Below are positions 15,175 through 24,764 of a DNA stretch of 43,958 bases, piece after piece. Source of the DNA: an uncultured Acetatifactor sp. (GTDB taxonomy: Bacteria > Bacillota > Clostridia > Lachnospirales > Lachnospiraceae); contig CALWSL010000023.1 in the NCBI GenBank assembly GCA_944384205.1, forward strand, positions 1-43,958, given 5' to 3'. Each line of letters opens with the position of its first letter. Within the stretch, counting starts at the first letter, position 1. Position numbers and translations under genes: made by a program. Below the pieces are notes generated by a model. That model did no database searches. It saw nothing but the letters and a program-made list of their open reading frames with translations, and had not been told where the DNA came from.

Positions 15175-18100
15175 TCACCTGCATTTCTTATCTTCCTTTT
15201 CCAAATAAAAAGAATACAGCACCTTTTCACTCACAGGCATATCCATTAATTTGGTAAGCGCCTCCTGATAATAATCAAGCTGCGTATCATACCGGTTCCA
15301 CAATTCCTCCATGGATGCAATCACATCCGTCTTGTAATCCAAAAGCACCAGCTTTCCATCCTCTATAAAAAAGACGTCAATAATACCCTGAATCAACACC
15401 TTTTCTTCGGAAGGGAAATCCCGGGAAAGCCTTTCTGCGCTGATACCATACACAAAGGGCTGCTCCCTGTAAAGCTCTCCTCTCTTCTCCGCCGCCCACA
15501 TCCGATAGGCCATGGGGGAAGTCAGGAATTGCACAATTTTCTGCTCCCTGACTGCCGCAAAATATTCCTCAGACAGCCGTAAAGACGCCACCTCCTGAAG
15601 CAGAAATTCATGCAGGAAATCCTTCATTTTTTTCTTATCAAGCCCCTGCACATATGCTTCATAGCTCTCCGGGAAGTCAGAAAACTGTCCGGCAAGCACA
15701 AATTCAAAATCCAGCAGCTCCATCACTCTGTGGAAAGCATTACCGCGGACGGTTCCGCTGACCGCCTTTTCCTCCTTTTTAAAGGCTGGAATATAAGGCT
15801 GTATCTCCTCTTCCTCGAAAAGATGGTACGCCGCTTCATCCTTTTCCTCCATAGCGGCGATTTTTAACTCCGAAACTGTTGTTTTGGTATAAAGCTTTTC
15901 CAGATTGCTGTAAGGATAGCGGTAGGCAAATTTTTCCTGCAGCTTTGCCAGCGCATCCAAATCTGCAAGTTTTCCTGCACATTCCAGCTTCTGCTGCCCG
16001 GTATACATCTGCACCTGCTCCATCACCTGTCTGCCCAGCAACGCATCCGCCTCTATCACAGACACCTGTACTCTTGCCTTTGGCAGAACCGGCAGCAGAA
16101 AATCTAAATAGCTTCCCGCCTCGATAAAATCCATGTAGGATAACTGCGGCGTCTGCATTTCCGTACTGTTTTCCCATTTCTCCGCTGCTTTCTCCAATGT
16201 AGCAGTCATAATCAGCTTTTCCTTCGCACGGGTCAACGCCACATATAGTACCCGCAATTCCTCTGACAGATTATCCTCCCGCATCTTGCGGGCAAGCACA
16301 GTGCGCCGCAGGGTTTTATTGCGGATTCGTCTGAGGGGATTCACATAATCCGTCGCCAGTCCCATATCCATATCCACCACAAGGGACTGATTCACGTCCT
16401 GCATATTGAAACGCTTGGAAAGACCTGCAACAAAGGTAACGGGAAATTCCAGACCCTTGCTTTTGTGAATGCTCATGATGCGCACTACGTCCGCATTTTC
16501 ATCCAATACATCCGCCTCACCGTAATCCACATCGTATTTTTCCAACTGCTCTATATAACGGATAAAGTGGAACAGTCCGAAATAACTGGTCTTTTCAAAA
16601 TCAGATGCCTTCGTAAAAAGCATCTCCACATTCGCCTTCCGCTTGCTGCCGCCGGGCAGTGCCGTCACATAATTCAGGTAATCAAAATCCTCTGTCACAT
16701 GTTGCAACAACTCACGGATAGACATATAAGTGGTGTAGTCACGATAACGGTTGATTTGCGCAAGGAAGGTTTCTGTTTTGCGCCGCAGCGCCTCTTCCTC
16801 CGCATTTCCAGTCACATTACCGTTCTCTGCATCACCGCCAGCCGCGAAGCTGCACAATGCCTCATAAAGCGAGCATCCTCTTTGCTGACCACGTATCAGC
16901 GCAATCTCCGGTTCGGAAAATCCTCCGAAAATGGATTTCATCACGCCAAACAACGGAATATCCTGTCTCGGATTATCCAGAACGCGCAGAAGCTGCAACA
17001 GCTCCTGTACCTCTGTCGCCGCAAAGTATCCCGTCTTGGAAGTGATATAGGCAGGAATGCCCTGCTCTTCCAAAACCTTTTTAAACACCTCATCCCAACC
17101 GCTGTTGGTGCGAAGAAGAATCACCATATCCCCATAGCGGACACTTCTAAGTTCCCCTGTAGCTTTCTCCGTCACCTGATAACCAGCGCGGAGCTGCTTT
17201 ATCTTCTGGGCGATGGCAAGCGCCTCCGCCTCCTTTGCATCCAAACCTGTCTCCGGTTCCGGCTTTTCTATCAAAAGCATCTCGCTGACACAGTCCGCGT
17301 TTTCAAGATAGGACGCCCCCGCATACAGCGCCGCCGCTTCATCATAGGCAATGCCGCCCACTTCCCTGCTCATAATACAGGAAAAAATATCATTGACCGC
17401 ATCCACAACCTCGCCTCTGCTTCGAAAATTTTTAGAAAGGTCTATTCTTCTCAAATCCCCATCCTGTAACTGATAATGCTCATATTTCTCCAGGAAAAGC
17501 TCCGGTCTTGCAAGGCGGAACTTGTAAATACTCTGCTTCACATCCCCTACCATGAAGCGGTTAAAGCGCCCGTCCTCTTCCCCTGACACCGCTTTTAACA
17601 AATACTCCTGCACTAAGTTGCTGTCCTGATATTCGTCAATCAGAATTTCATGAAAATACTGTCTGTATTCCCGCGCCACCTCGCTGGGAGTTATCTCCCC
17701 ATCCTTTTTGGTGAGCAGAATGTCCAGCGCGTAATGCTCCATATCGGAAAAATCAATCAGCTTCTTTTCCTGTTTTTTCTCCTGCATCCTTCGGTTAAAT
17801 TCCATTACCAAATCTATCAGGGTACTGACGGGCAGACGGCATTCCTTTGCCTGCTCCACTGAAAGCTCCAGAGGCGTCAGGAAAAATTTCCCGGTAATGC
17901 CCTGAATGGCGTCCTTCACTTCACTGCGCAATCTCTTGACCTGCTCCCGCTTCTGCAGGGAAACACTGTCATCCTTTTTGGAAGGCAATCGTCCAAACGC
18001 TACCGCAGGAATCCTCGCTGCATATTCCTCCAGTGTATCACAGGCTGCCAGCTTTTGAAACTGCTCCAGCTCCTGTTCCACCAGCGCGCCATACATATAG

Positions 18101-18831
18101 GGACCGTCGGGGCTCTCACAAATTTCCTTCGCCAGCGTAAGCTTTTCCACACACCCTTCCAGCATCTGTGCCACATGGTTTGTAAGATACCTGCCGTAAT
18201 CACTGTCCGCCAGATCTGTCACATTCTCAGCAGAATAATCCTCTTTTCGCTGTAACAGCCATTCCTCGGGCCACGGGAAACTTGCCGCATAACGGGACAG
18301 GTCAAGAATATACTTTTCCAGTACCTTCTCCCGACCTCCGGGGCAAAAATACTCCACACAATCCCGAAACTCCTGCTCACCGCCCGCATAGGCGTCCTCC
18401 AGCATTTCCTGCAATACGTCCTGCTGCAGCAGCTTGATTTCTCCCTCGTCCGCTACGCGGAAAGCAGGGTCTAAACCGATTTCATTAAAATGATTGCGAA
18501 TCAGGAACAGACTAAAGCTGTCTATGGTGGTAATCAGCGCATTATGCAATAGCGTTGACTGCTTCTGGATATGCTCGGACTCCGGGTTCTGCGCCAGTCT
18601 GTCGGCAATGCCGCCTGCAATTCGCTCCCGCATCTCTGCCGCCGCCGCATTGGTAAAGGTCACGATAAGCAGCCTGTCGATGTCCACGGGATGTTCTTCA
18701 TCGCATATCATTCTGATAATACGCTCCACCAGTACCGCCGTCTTACCGCTACCCGCCGCCGCAGACACTAAAATATTGCAGTTATGAAGTTCAATCACCT
18801 GCTGCTGCTGGGGTGTAAAATAAATTGCCAT
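15175..18831 (-). CDS. addA: ATP-dependent helicase/nuclease subunit A (AddA)
   Basis: Large subunit of the AddAB helicase-nuclease that resects double-strand breaks for RecA loading. The start at 18831 (MAIYFTPQQQQVIELHN) has GGAGG five bases upstream and gives 1,218 residues, normal for AddA. Motifs in order: Walker A SAAAGSGKTAVLVERI (about 20-36), FTNAAAAEMRERI, the DEAD-like IDEYQDSN (about 395), VGDVKQSIYKFR, RIMSIHKSKGLEFPVTFV, LRVLYVALTRAKEKL, and the C-terminal nuclease motif LLDYKTD, with the metal-binding Asp and Lys. It follows addB after a 65-base spacer holding a CACAAATTTGTG palindrome. Last gene of the exoA-addB-addA cluster. Confidence 0.96.
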   Translation of the reverse strand: MAIYFTPQQQQVIELHNCNILVSAAAGSGKTAVLVERIIRMICDEEHPVDIDRLLIVTFTNAAAAEMRERIAGGIADRLAQNPESEHIQKQSTLLHNALITTIDSFSLFLIRNHFNEIGLDPAFRVADEGEIKLLQQDVLQEMLEDAYAGGEQEFRDCVEYFCPGGREKVLEKYILDLSRYAASFPWPEEWLLQRKEDYSAENVTDLADSDYGRYLTNHVAQMLEGCVEKLTLAKEICESPDGPYMYGALVEQELEQFQKLAACDTLEEYAARIPAVAFGRLPSKKDDSVSLQKREQVKRLRSEVKDAIQGITGKFFLTPLELSVEQAKECRLPVSTLIDLVMEFNRRMQEKKQEKKLIDFSDMEHYALDILLTKKDGEITPSEVAREYRQYFHEILIDEYQDSNLVQEYLLKAVSGEEDGRFNRFMVGDVKQSIYKFRLARPELFLEKYEHYQLQDGDLRRIDLSKNFRSRGEVVDAVNDIFSCIMSREVGGIAYDEAAALYAGASYLENADCVSEMLLIEKPEPETGLDAKEAEALAIAQKIKQLRAGYQVTEKATGELRSVRYGDMVILLRTNSGWDEVFKKVLEEQGIPAYITSKTGYFAATEVQELLQLLRVLDNPRQDIPLFGVMKSIFGGFSEPEIALIRGQQRGCSLYEALCSFAAGGDAENGNVTGNAEEEALRRKTETFLAQINRYRDYTTYMSIRELLQHVTEDFDYLNYVTALPGGSKRKANVEMLFTKASDFEKTSYFGLFHFIRYIEQLEKYDVDYGEADVLDENADVVRIMSIHKSKGLEFPVTFVAGLSKRFNMQDVNQSLVVDMDMGLATDYVNPLRRIRNKTLRRTVLARKMREDNLSEELRVLYVALTRAKEKLIMTATLEKAAEKWENSTEMQTPQLSYMDFIEAGSYLDFLLPVLPKARVQVSVIEADALLGRQVMEQVQMYTGQQKLECAGKLADLDALAKLQEKFAYRYPYSNLEKLYTKTTVSELKIAAMEEKDEAAYHLFEEEEIQPYIPAFKKEEKAVSGTVRGNAFHRVMELLDFEFVLAGQFSDFPESYEAYVQGLDKKKMKDFLHEFLLQEVASLRLSEEYFAAVREQKIVQFLTSPMAYRMWAAEKRGELYREQPFVYGISAERLSRDFPSEEKVLIQGIIDVFFIEDGKLVLLDYKTDVIASMEELWNRYDTQLDYYQEALTKLMDMPVSEKVLYSFYLEKEDKKCR

Positions 18832-18874
18832 ACTATCCTCCATGTTGTCAATAACCCGCAAATTTGGGCGTCCG

Positions 18875-18886
18875 CACAAATTTGTG
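18875..18886. repeat. CACAAATTTGTG palindrome between addB and addA
   Basis: A perfect 12-base palindrome in the 65-base addB-addA spacer, preceded by a partial echo (GCAAATTTGGGCG). It could be a small hairpin in the mRNA or a protein-binding site. Nothing further can be said from sequence. Confidence 0.35.
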
Positions 18887-18896
18887 TGTGAAAAAT

Positions 18897-21800
18897 TTAT
18901 TTTTCACACTGCTCCTCCTGCATCCGCCTGAAAATCTCCACCCTGTCCAAATCCTCCAGACTGCGCTTCTCATAACCGGGTATACCGCTATCAAAGCCGC
19001 ACACTTTACGGTAAGCGCAATAGGTACAGGCATCGTTCTGCCCCTTTTCATATGGATTCAGAGTAATCTTTCCGTCCAAAATCTCCCGTCCGATTTCCTT
19101 TACCTTATGGTTTACATAATCGGATACAATGCGCAGCTCCTCCCTACTCATCACGGAAGAACGCGCAGAAAAGCTGCCGTCCTTTTTCTTCTCCACCGGA
19201 ATGACATCGGATTTATCCTGCATATAACGATCCAGCCGCTCCACAATATCCGGTTCGCTGTTCACCACGCCGTGCATACGCAGTTTTTGCTGAATCTGCT
19301 GATTGATTTCCTCGTCGGAAAGCTCCACGGGGGATTCCACCGTAGGGTCCTCAATATGATAATAAAGCAGCGCCGCCGGAACCACCTCTTTGTCAGGATG
19401 CTTTTTTTCTTCCATCTCCATCGCCGCATTCATGTAAACCACCAACTGTAGCTGCAAGCCGTAGTAAAGCGCCGCCAGATCAAACCGCTTCTCTCCCGAT
19501 TTAAAATCAATGATTTTCACATAAACCTTGTCCTCTGTCTCCGCGGTGTCCACCCGGTCAATCCTTCCCCTAAGGTGCATCCGCTCCTGTGCAGATAAAG
19601 CCACGTTCACACTTTCCAAGTCCTCCGCAAAACGGAAGGATACCTCATAATTTTCCGGCTGGAACACACCCTTTTTAAGCTGACTCTGCAAGGTAAGCAC
19701 CGTGCGGGTCAGAATTCTTCCCATGCGGGTAATGGCATAAGCATTCCGCGCATTGCTGTAGAGAATCGTGTCTCCGTAGGATGCTGCATACGCCTCCAGC
19801 GCCTCTTTTACCGCGTTTTCTCCAAACTCTGCCGGAAAATCGAACCAGGTATACTCACTTTCTGCAAGTTTTCCTGCAAATAATTCCAACACAGCATGAT
19901 ACACATTTCCCATGTCCACTGCCTCAAAGCCGAATTCTTCCCGCTCCTTCAGGGTCAGACCGTACTGCAGAAAATGACGGTAGGCACACGCCGCAAAGGT
20001 TTCCAGTCTGGTCACACTGTTTTCCAGATGCCTGCCGTACAGCGCTCTCGCCACTGCCTTGGACAAGCCTGTGTCCTGATAACGCTTAAATGCCGCTTGG
20101 GTCAGGAAAGTACGTTTCTCGTCGCTTCCATATGCCTCGTAAATCGTAAAAAATTCCGTCTCCTTTTCCTGAGGCAGCGCCCCTTCTGCATACTCTCTAA
20201 GCTGTCCCGCCAAATAACGTATTCCTTCTCCCGGTGTCACAATCTGCTCTATGGCATTCCGGTTCTGCGGGTACTGCACGGTAATTGCCGGAAACATTTT
20301 CCGCACTGTATCAATCAAATAGGCAGGACGGACACTTCTTCCCGCTTTGTTCATTTTGGAATAGGATAAGTACAATTTTTCTGACGGTTTTGTCATATTC
20401 AGATACAGATACAATCTCTGAATATACATCTGTTGTCTGGGCGTGGGCGCCAGCTCCAGCTCCGACTCCTGCAAAAATTCCCTGTCCATATCGGAAATAA
20501 TACCGCCCTTGGACGCACTTTTCGGAATGTTGCCATCGTTCACACCAAGGAAAAACAGCACCTTCACCTGTTTTAAACGGGTTCGCTCCATATCTCCCAC
20601 AACGATGCGGTCTACATTCTGAGGGATAGTTCCCACCTCAATTTCACCGAAGCCCGCTTCCAGAATATCGGAAAATTCCTGCAAGGATACCATTTCCTCA
20701 CCGAGAAGTCCGTATATCTGATTCAGCAAATCCATGACCAGACGGTAAATTTGCGCATATTCTCTGGCTCTGGTAAGGTCGCCCTGCTCTTCAAAACCCT
20801 TCTCATACTCCGTCAGCTTCTTCTGCACTTCGTTCTGCACCAAAAAGTCATAGAGATGATTGACATAATCCTTTGCGGCTTCTCTCTTTCCCATATGTAA
20901 GACTTCCACCTGCCCCATCACCTGTTCCCTGATGGCATTCAGCTTTTGCAGAGGCTCCTCGCTCTCCTGCATTGCCGCAGTCTTATGAGTAAATAATCTG
21001 CTCCATTTCCGATAGCCGCGCACCCCCGTCTGAATCACATAATTTTCCAGCTCGTCGATATCCTCTCTGGGGATGCCTGCCATGCCGCTGCGCAGATAAT
21101 GAAACACCGCTTCATAGGAAAAATCCTTTAAGTACAACTCCAATGCACTCTTGATATATTCAATCATGGGATTCAGCACAATCCCTCTGGTACGGTCAAT
21201 AAAACAGGGAATCCTTAACTGTCCAAATTCCGCCTCCACATAGGGCGCATACTCCTCCAGGTTTCCCGTAATCACCGCAATATCCCGGTACGCCAGACCT
21301 TCCTCCCGAATCAGGGCATGAATGGCAAGCCCTGTCTGGTGCACTTCCTCCGCAGGCGTAACCGCCTCGAAAATCTGTATTTCGTTCTGCTCTTCGGAAT
21401 AAGGCTCCTGCGTATAGCGAAACAGTCCCTGCTCTAAATGATTGATGGCAGGAGCATTCGCAAACCGATGCTTAGAGTTAGAAATTATATCACACCCTTT
21501 CGCCAATGCTGTTTCCCATGCTTTCATCCTGCCTTCGGTTGTTTTACTGTCAATTATTTTGTTGTCAGTCATCTGACTGCGGGCACCTGTCCCTCCCTCT
21601 CCACAGGGCAGCACAAAAATATCTCTGCCCCGCTCTACGCCGACCTCCTTCGCCAGCCTTGTCAAATCCGCCACTGTTTTTTTGCTCAGATGGAATAATT
21701 TCTGCTCTCCGTCAAGCACATAAGGATTTTCCCCCACGCCTAATGTCACCGTTACAATAACCTCAGAACTAATACGCATTAACTCCTGAATCAGTCTGTT

Positions 21801-22433
21801 CTGTATGGGGGTAAATCCGGTAAATCCATCAAACACTACCACGCTGCCTTGAAGAATTTTAGACTTCTCCAAGGAACGGCGCAGCACATCCAGCGTTTCC
21901 TCCGTAGTGATAAAGTTTCCATGAATATATTCGGTAAAACCCTTGTATAATGTCTCCAAATCCTTTAGTTTCTGCACCAGCGCACCGCGTTTTTTTGCAA
22001 AAGTAATCAGCTTCGCCACATCCTCCGTGCCGATTCCGTACTGCATAAATTCCGATATCGCACTTTTTACTTCATGGATATATCCCTGCCTGTGCAAAAG
22101 GCTTCCCAGCGTGGGCAGCTCCTCCTTCAAGTCGGCAGCTACCTTCTGCAATACCAGACTTTTTCCCGTATCATCCAGCACCGGCACGTCCTTACTTCCC
22201 ACCTCTTCCAGAATGCGGTGGCTGAGACGCCCGAAGCTTAACACATCAATATTCATGATGCCGCCCCGCTCATGAAGGGTCACAAGGTCTTTCTGGGTCT
22301 GCATCGTGAACTGATCCGGCACTACAATAAGAAAATTTTGCTTCGGGTTCTCCATGGAACGCCTGATAATCTCCTCATAAAGTTGTCTGCTCTTGCCCGC
22401 GCCTGACGGACCGAAATAAAAACGTAAACTCAT
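18897..22433 (-). CDS. addB: ATP-dependent helicase/nuclease subunit B (AddB)
   Basis: 1,178 residues, the normal AddB length. The N-terminus shows FYFGPSGAGKSRQLYEEI, the Walker A-like motif typical of AddB, and FLIVVPDQFTMQTQ. The C-terminal third holds the nuclease domain (IIDFKSGEKRFDLAALYYG). Cysteines in FAACAYRHFL and in the late NDACTYCAYRKVCGFD form the four-Cys iron-sulfur staple of AddB. With AddA it recognises Chi-like sites and degrades DNA ends. It starts 13 bases after the exoA stop, which supports a shared transcript. An AGGAG element precedes the ATG. Confidence 0.96.
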   Translation of the reverse strand: MSLRFYFGPSGAGKSRQLYEEIIRRSMENPKQNFLIVVPDQFTMQTQKDLVTLHERGGIMNIDVLSFGRLSHRILEEVGSKDVPVLDDTGKSLVLQKVAADLKEELPTLGSLLHRQGYIHEVKSAISEFMQYGIGTEDVAKLITFAKKRGALVQKLKDLETLYKGFTEYIHGNFITTEETLDVLRRSLEKSKILQGSVVVFDGFTGFTPIQNRLIQELMRISSEVIVTVTLGVGENPYVLDGEQKLFHLSKKTVADLTRLAKEVGVERGRDIFVLPCGEGGTGARSQMTDNKIIDSKTTEGRMKAWETALAKGCDIISNSKHRFANAPAINHLEQGLFRYTQEPYSEEQNEIQIFEAVTPAEEVHQTGLAIHALIREEGLAYRDIAVITGNLEEYAPYVEAEFGQLRIPCFIDRTRGIVLNPMIEYIKSALELYLKDFSYEAVFHYLRSGMAGIPREDIDELENYVIQTGVRGYRKWSRLFTHKTAAMQESEEPLQKLNAIREQVMGQVEVLHMGKREAAKDYVNHLYDFLVQNEVQKKLTEYEKGFEEQGDLTRAREYAQIYRLVMDLLNQIYGLLGEEMVSLQEFSDILEAGFGEIEVGTIPQNVDRIVVGDMERTRLKQVKVLFFLGVNDGNIPKSASKGGIISDMDREFLQESELELAPTPRQQMYIQRLYLYLNMTKPSEKLYLSYSKMNKAGRSVRPAYLIDTVRKMFPAITVQYPQNRNAIEQIVTPGEGIRYLAGQLREYAEGALPQEKETEFFTIYEAYGSDEKRTFLTQAAFKRYQDTGLSKAVARALYGRHLENSVTRLETFAACAYRHFLQYGLTLKEREEFGFEAVDMGNVYHAVLELFAGKLAESEYTWFDFPAEFGENAVKEALEAYAASYGDTILYSNARNAYAITRMGRILTRTVLTLQSQLKKGVFQPENYEVSFRFAEDLESVNVALSAQERMHLRGRIDRVDTAETEDKVYVKIIDFKSGEKRFDLAALYYGLQLQLVVYMNAAMEMEEKKHPDKEVVPAALLYYHIEDPTVESPVELSDEEINQQIQQKLRMHGVVNSEPDIVERLDRYMQDKSDVIPVEKKKDGSFSARSSVMSREELRIVSDYVNHKVKEIGREILDGKITLNPYEKGQNDACTYCAYRKVCGFDSGIPGYEKRSLEDLDRVEIFRRMQEEQCEK

Positions 22434-22446
22434 GCTCCTGTTTCCT

Positions 22447-23199
22447 CTATGCCAAGTCCAACTCCACGGGACAATGGTCGGAACCTAACACCTGCGTATG
22501 AATCCTGGCATCCTGTAATCTGTCCTTTAAGGCTTCCGATACTACAAAATAGTCAATACGCCACCCCGCATTCTTTGCTCTCGCCTGAAACATATAAGAC
22601 CACCAGGAATACACGCCCTCCAAATCAGGATAAAAATAACGGAAGGTGTCAATAAATCCACTTTCCAAAACCTTGCTAAAACAGCCTCTTTCCTCATCGG
22701 TGAAGCCTGCATTTTTATGGTTTGTTTTGGGGTTCTTCAAGTCAATTTCCTTGTGCGCCACGTTTAAGTCACCGCAGAAAATCACGCTCTTTTTCTCTTC
22801 CAGCCCCTTCACATAGGCAAGAAAAGCGGCTTCCCATTCCATACGATAGTCAAGCCTTGTCAACTCTCTCTGGGAATTGGGAGTATAGACTGTCACCACA
22901 TAGAAATCCTCAAATTCTGCCGTGATAACCCTGCCTTCATGGTCGTGCTCCTCTATACCGATTCCATAGGTCACGCTGACAGGCTCCTTTTTCGTGAAAA
23001 GCGCTGTGCCGGAATAACCCTTTTTCTCCGCATAATTCCAGTACTGATAGTAACCGGGCAGCTCCAAATCATGCTGTCCCTCCTGCAATTTCGTCTCCTG
23101 TAAGCAGAATACATCCGCGTCCGTCTCGTTAAAAAAATCTAAAAAGCCTTTTTGCAGGCAGGCTCTTAAACCGTTTACATTCCATGATATTAATTTCAT
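22447..23199 (-). CDS. exoA: Exodeoxyribonuclease III / AP endonuclease
   Basis: A 250-residue class II AP endonuclease of the Xth/ExoA family, which cuts abasic sites in base excision repair. Motifs: [13 protein letters not shown] at the N-terminus with the metal-binding Asn, LQETKLQ (Glu ligand), [28 protein letters not shown] (Asp/Asn catalytic pair), GRRIDY-like [11 protein letters not shown] and the C-terminal [12 protein letters not shown] with the catalytic Asp-His. The ATG at 23199 begins the canonical [12 protein letters not shown]; another ATG three codons upstream lies too near the AGAGG site. It leads the exoA-addB-addA repair group. Confidence 0.95.
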   Translation of the reverse strand: MKLISWNVNGLRACLQKGFLDFFNETDADVFCLQETKLQEGQHDLELPGYYQYWNYAEKKGYSGTALFTKKEPVSVTYGIGIEEHDHEGRVITAEFEDFYVVTVYTPNSQRELTRLDYRMEWEAAFLAYVKGLEEKKSVIFCGDLNVAHKEIDLKNPKTNHKNAGFTDEERGCFSKVLESGFIDTFRYFYPDLEGVYSWWSYMFQARAKNAGWRIDYFVVSEALKDRLQDARIHTQVLGSDHCPVELDLA

Positions 23200-23238
23200 C
23201 TGATTCATCCTCTACAATTCAAATTAGAAAACTTATCG

Positions 23239-24675
23239 CTACTTCTCATCCTTAACTTTCCAAAATCCTCCCCTATCCGCTCCAATACGCTCTATTACTC
23301 CTTGCGCTTTTAACTTTTGTATATGATATTTCACACCATCCACAGTAATTCCGACCATTTCTGCCAGTTCCCTCTTTGATATGTTCCCATTCTGTTTTAT
23401 GGCTTCAAGAATTTTTTCTGACGTTTTCCGGGTAGTTTTCCGGGTAGTTTCCGGGTAGTTTTCAGGTAGTTTCCGGGTAGCTTCTGAATCACTTTCGCAT
23501 TCGCTCTTACCCTTAACATCATAATTAAGATTTTTTAACACCAGGAAAAAGGCATCATAATCCGAAGAAAACTCTGGCTCCATCTTCTCGCTGTACCGTG
23601 GTTGTTTACGATAATCCCCCAATATTTTCTTAAAGCCACTGCCTCTTCGGTCCATATATTTTAAGCGGTTAAAAATATCTGCAATTACCGGATTACGTCT
23701 TCTCGAAGGCACATTCATCAAATCACGTTCCTGTACCCTTGTACCATCAAACATTCCACCAGGAGAATATATCTCAATCCTGTCGTCAAACATATCAACA
23801 TGTACTTCACTGCCAACTTCCAAATAATTGCGATGTATCAGCGCATTGACTATGGCTTCCAAAACAGCTCTCTCCGGATAATCGGGCATCTCTACTCTTC
23901 CGTCAGCCACCTTTTTCCATGCCTTTTTAGAATTGTTTGTGATGAAATCTGTAGTATCCTGTAACAAATTAATCAGTCCGCCTGAAAATTCTTTATCATC
24001 TACAGCATCTACAATCCCCGGCGCTTTATCCAAACCATTCCATCTGGTACAAAAAACTCTGGAATGTCTGATGGGTGACTCATCTGCAAGCAATGCACCT
24101 GCATTAGTCAAATTCCCGTCTTCATCAACAATCCCAAAAGATTCATAATCTGCCTCTTCAAAATCATTGCCTGTCCTCTGTTTATAAGCCGACTTAAGTT
24201 TTGTAAATGCCATATTTTCAAACTTATACTTTGATTTCAAACTGTCATAAGAAGAACCGCTGCCTTTTAACACGAGTTCTTTTTGCTTTGCTCTATCTGC
24301 CGGAACACTTTCATTACCGACGCGATGAAACGCTATTTTCTCTCCACCATCAACATAATAATATGGTGTTTCATCACCCGAATACACCGTTAAAAGAATC
24401 AGCTTCTTTCCCTCTTCTGTCATATGGAAATTCAATCTAAAATTGGGAATCGGATCAAGTCTTGTCTTAATCTGCTCACTGATAACTTCAGCATCATGCT
24501 CTGCATTCCTCAATCCAACAATTTCATTGTCATCGGTAACGCCAAAAATCAACACTCCGCCGATACCGTTAGCAAAGGCGCTGATACTCTTGCACCAGCT
24601 TTTAGGTCTTTTTTCTTCCAGCATCTGCTTTTTATCATATTCGGTTGTTTCTCCGATTAGGGATGTTAAATCCAA
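23239..24675 (-). CDS. Second AlbA_2 / HATPase_c_4-like / winged-helix ATP-binding protein, with a repeat linker
   Basis: Same family and domain order as the gene at 1118-2458. The AlbA_2 domain (ETTEYDKKQMLEEKRPKSWC, FANGIGGVLIFGVTDDNEIV) is followed by the ATPase-like core (YPERAVLEAIVNALIHRNYL, DRIEIYSPGGMFDG, RRGSGFKKI) and a winged helix (ISKRELAEMVGITVDGVKYH) ending GADRGGFWKVKD. The preferred start is a TTG (complement of 24673-24675), eight bases after TGGAGG, giving 478 residues; an ATG at 24714 would have no ribosome binding site. Between ATPase and winged helix is a linker of repeated Thr-Arg-Lys units (ETTRKTTRKTSEK) encoded by near-identical 11-12 base repeats at about 23430-23490. 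It is on the same strand as exoA, 39 bases apart. Confidence 0.82.
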   Translation of the reverse strand: MDLTSLIGETTEYDKKQMLEEKRPKSWCKSISAFANGIGGVLIFGVTDDNEIVGLRNAEHDAEVISEQIKTRLDPIPNFRLNFHMTEEGKKLILLTVYSGDETPYYYVDGGEKIAFHRVGNESVPADRAKQKELVLKGSGSSYDSLKSKYKFENMAFTKLKSAYKQRTGNDFEEADYESFGIVDEDGNLTNAGALLADESPIRHSRVFCTRWNGLDKAPGIVDAVDDKEFSGGLINLLQDTTDFITNNSKKAWKKVADGRVEMPDYPERAVLEAIVNALIHRNYLEVGSEVHVDMFDDRIEIYSPGGMFDGTRVQERDLMNVPSRRRNPVIADIFNRLKYMDRRGSGFKKILGDYRKQPRYSEKMEPEFSSDYDAFFLVLKNLNYDVKGKSECESDSEATRKLPENYPETTRKTTRKTSEKILEAIKQNGNISKRELAEMVGITVDGVKYHIQKLKAQGVIERIGADRGGFWKVKDEK

Positions 24676-24719
24676 GGATATCACCTCCAGGAAAACATGA
24701 TTGACAACGGACATGCTAC

Positions 24720-24757
24720 TACTGTTCAGTATAGAAAATATGAAATGTTCTTGTCAA
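24720..24757 (-). promoter_or_regulatory. Promoter of the AlbA_2 gene with an overlapping palindromic operator
   Basis: On the minus strand TTGACA (24752-24757), 18 bases, TATACT (24728-24733). The 12-base inverted repeat TACTGTTCAGTA (24720-24731) overlaps the -10 box and predicted start, a position typical of a repressor site. Autoregulation by the winged helix of the encoded protein is a reasonable guess. Confidence 0.65.
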
Positions 24758-24764
24758 CACAATT

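Noticed and set aside
23430-23490. Short direct repeats considered as a CRISPR or operator array
   Set aside because: They are in frame inside the AlbA_2 coding region and explain the Thr-Arg-Lys linker; no spacers.
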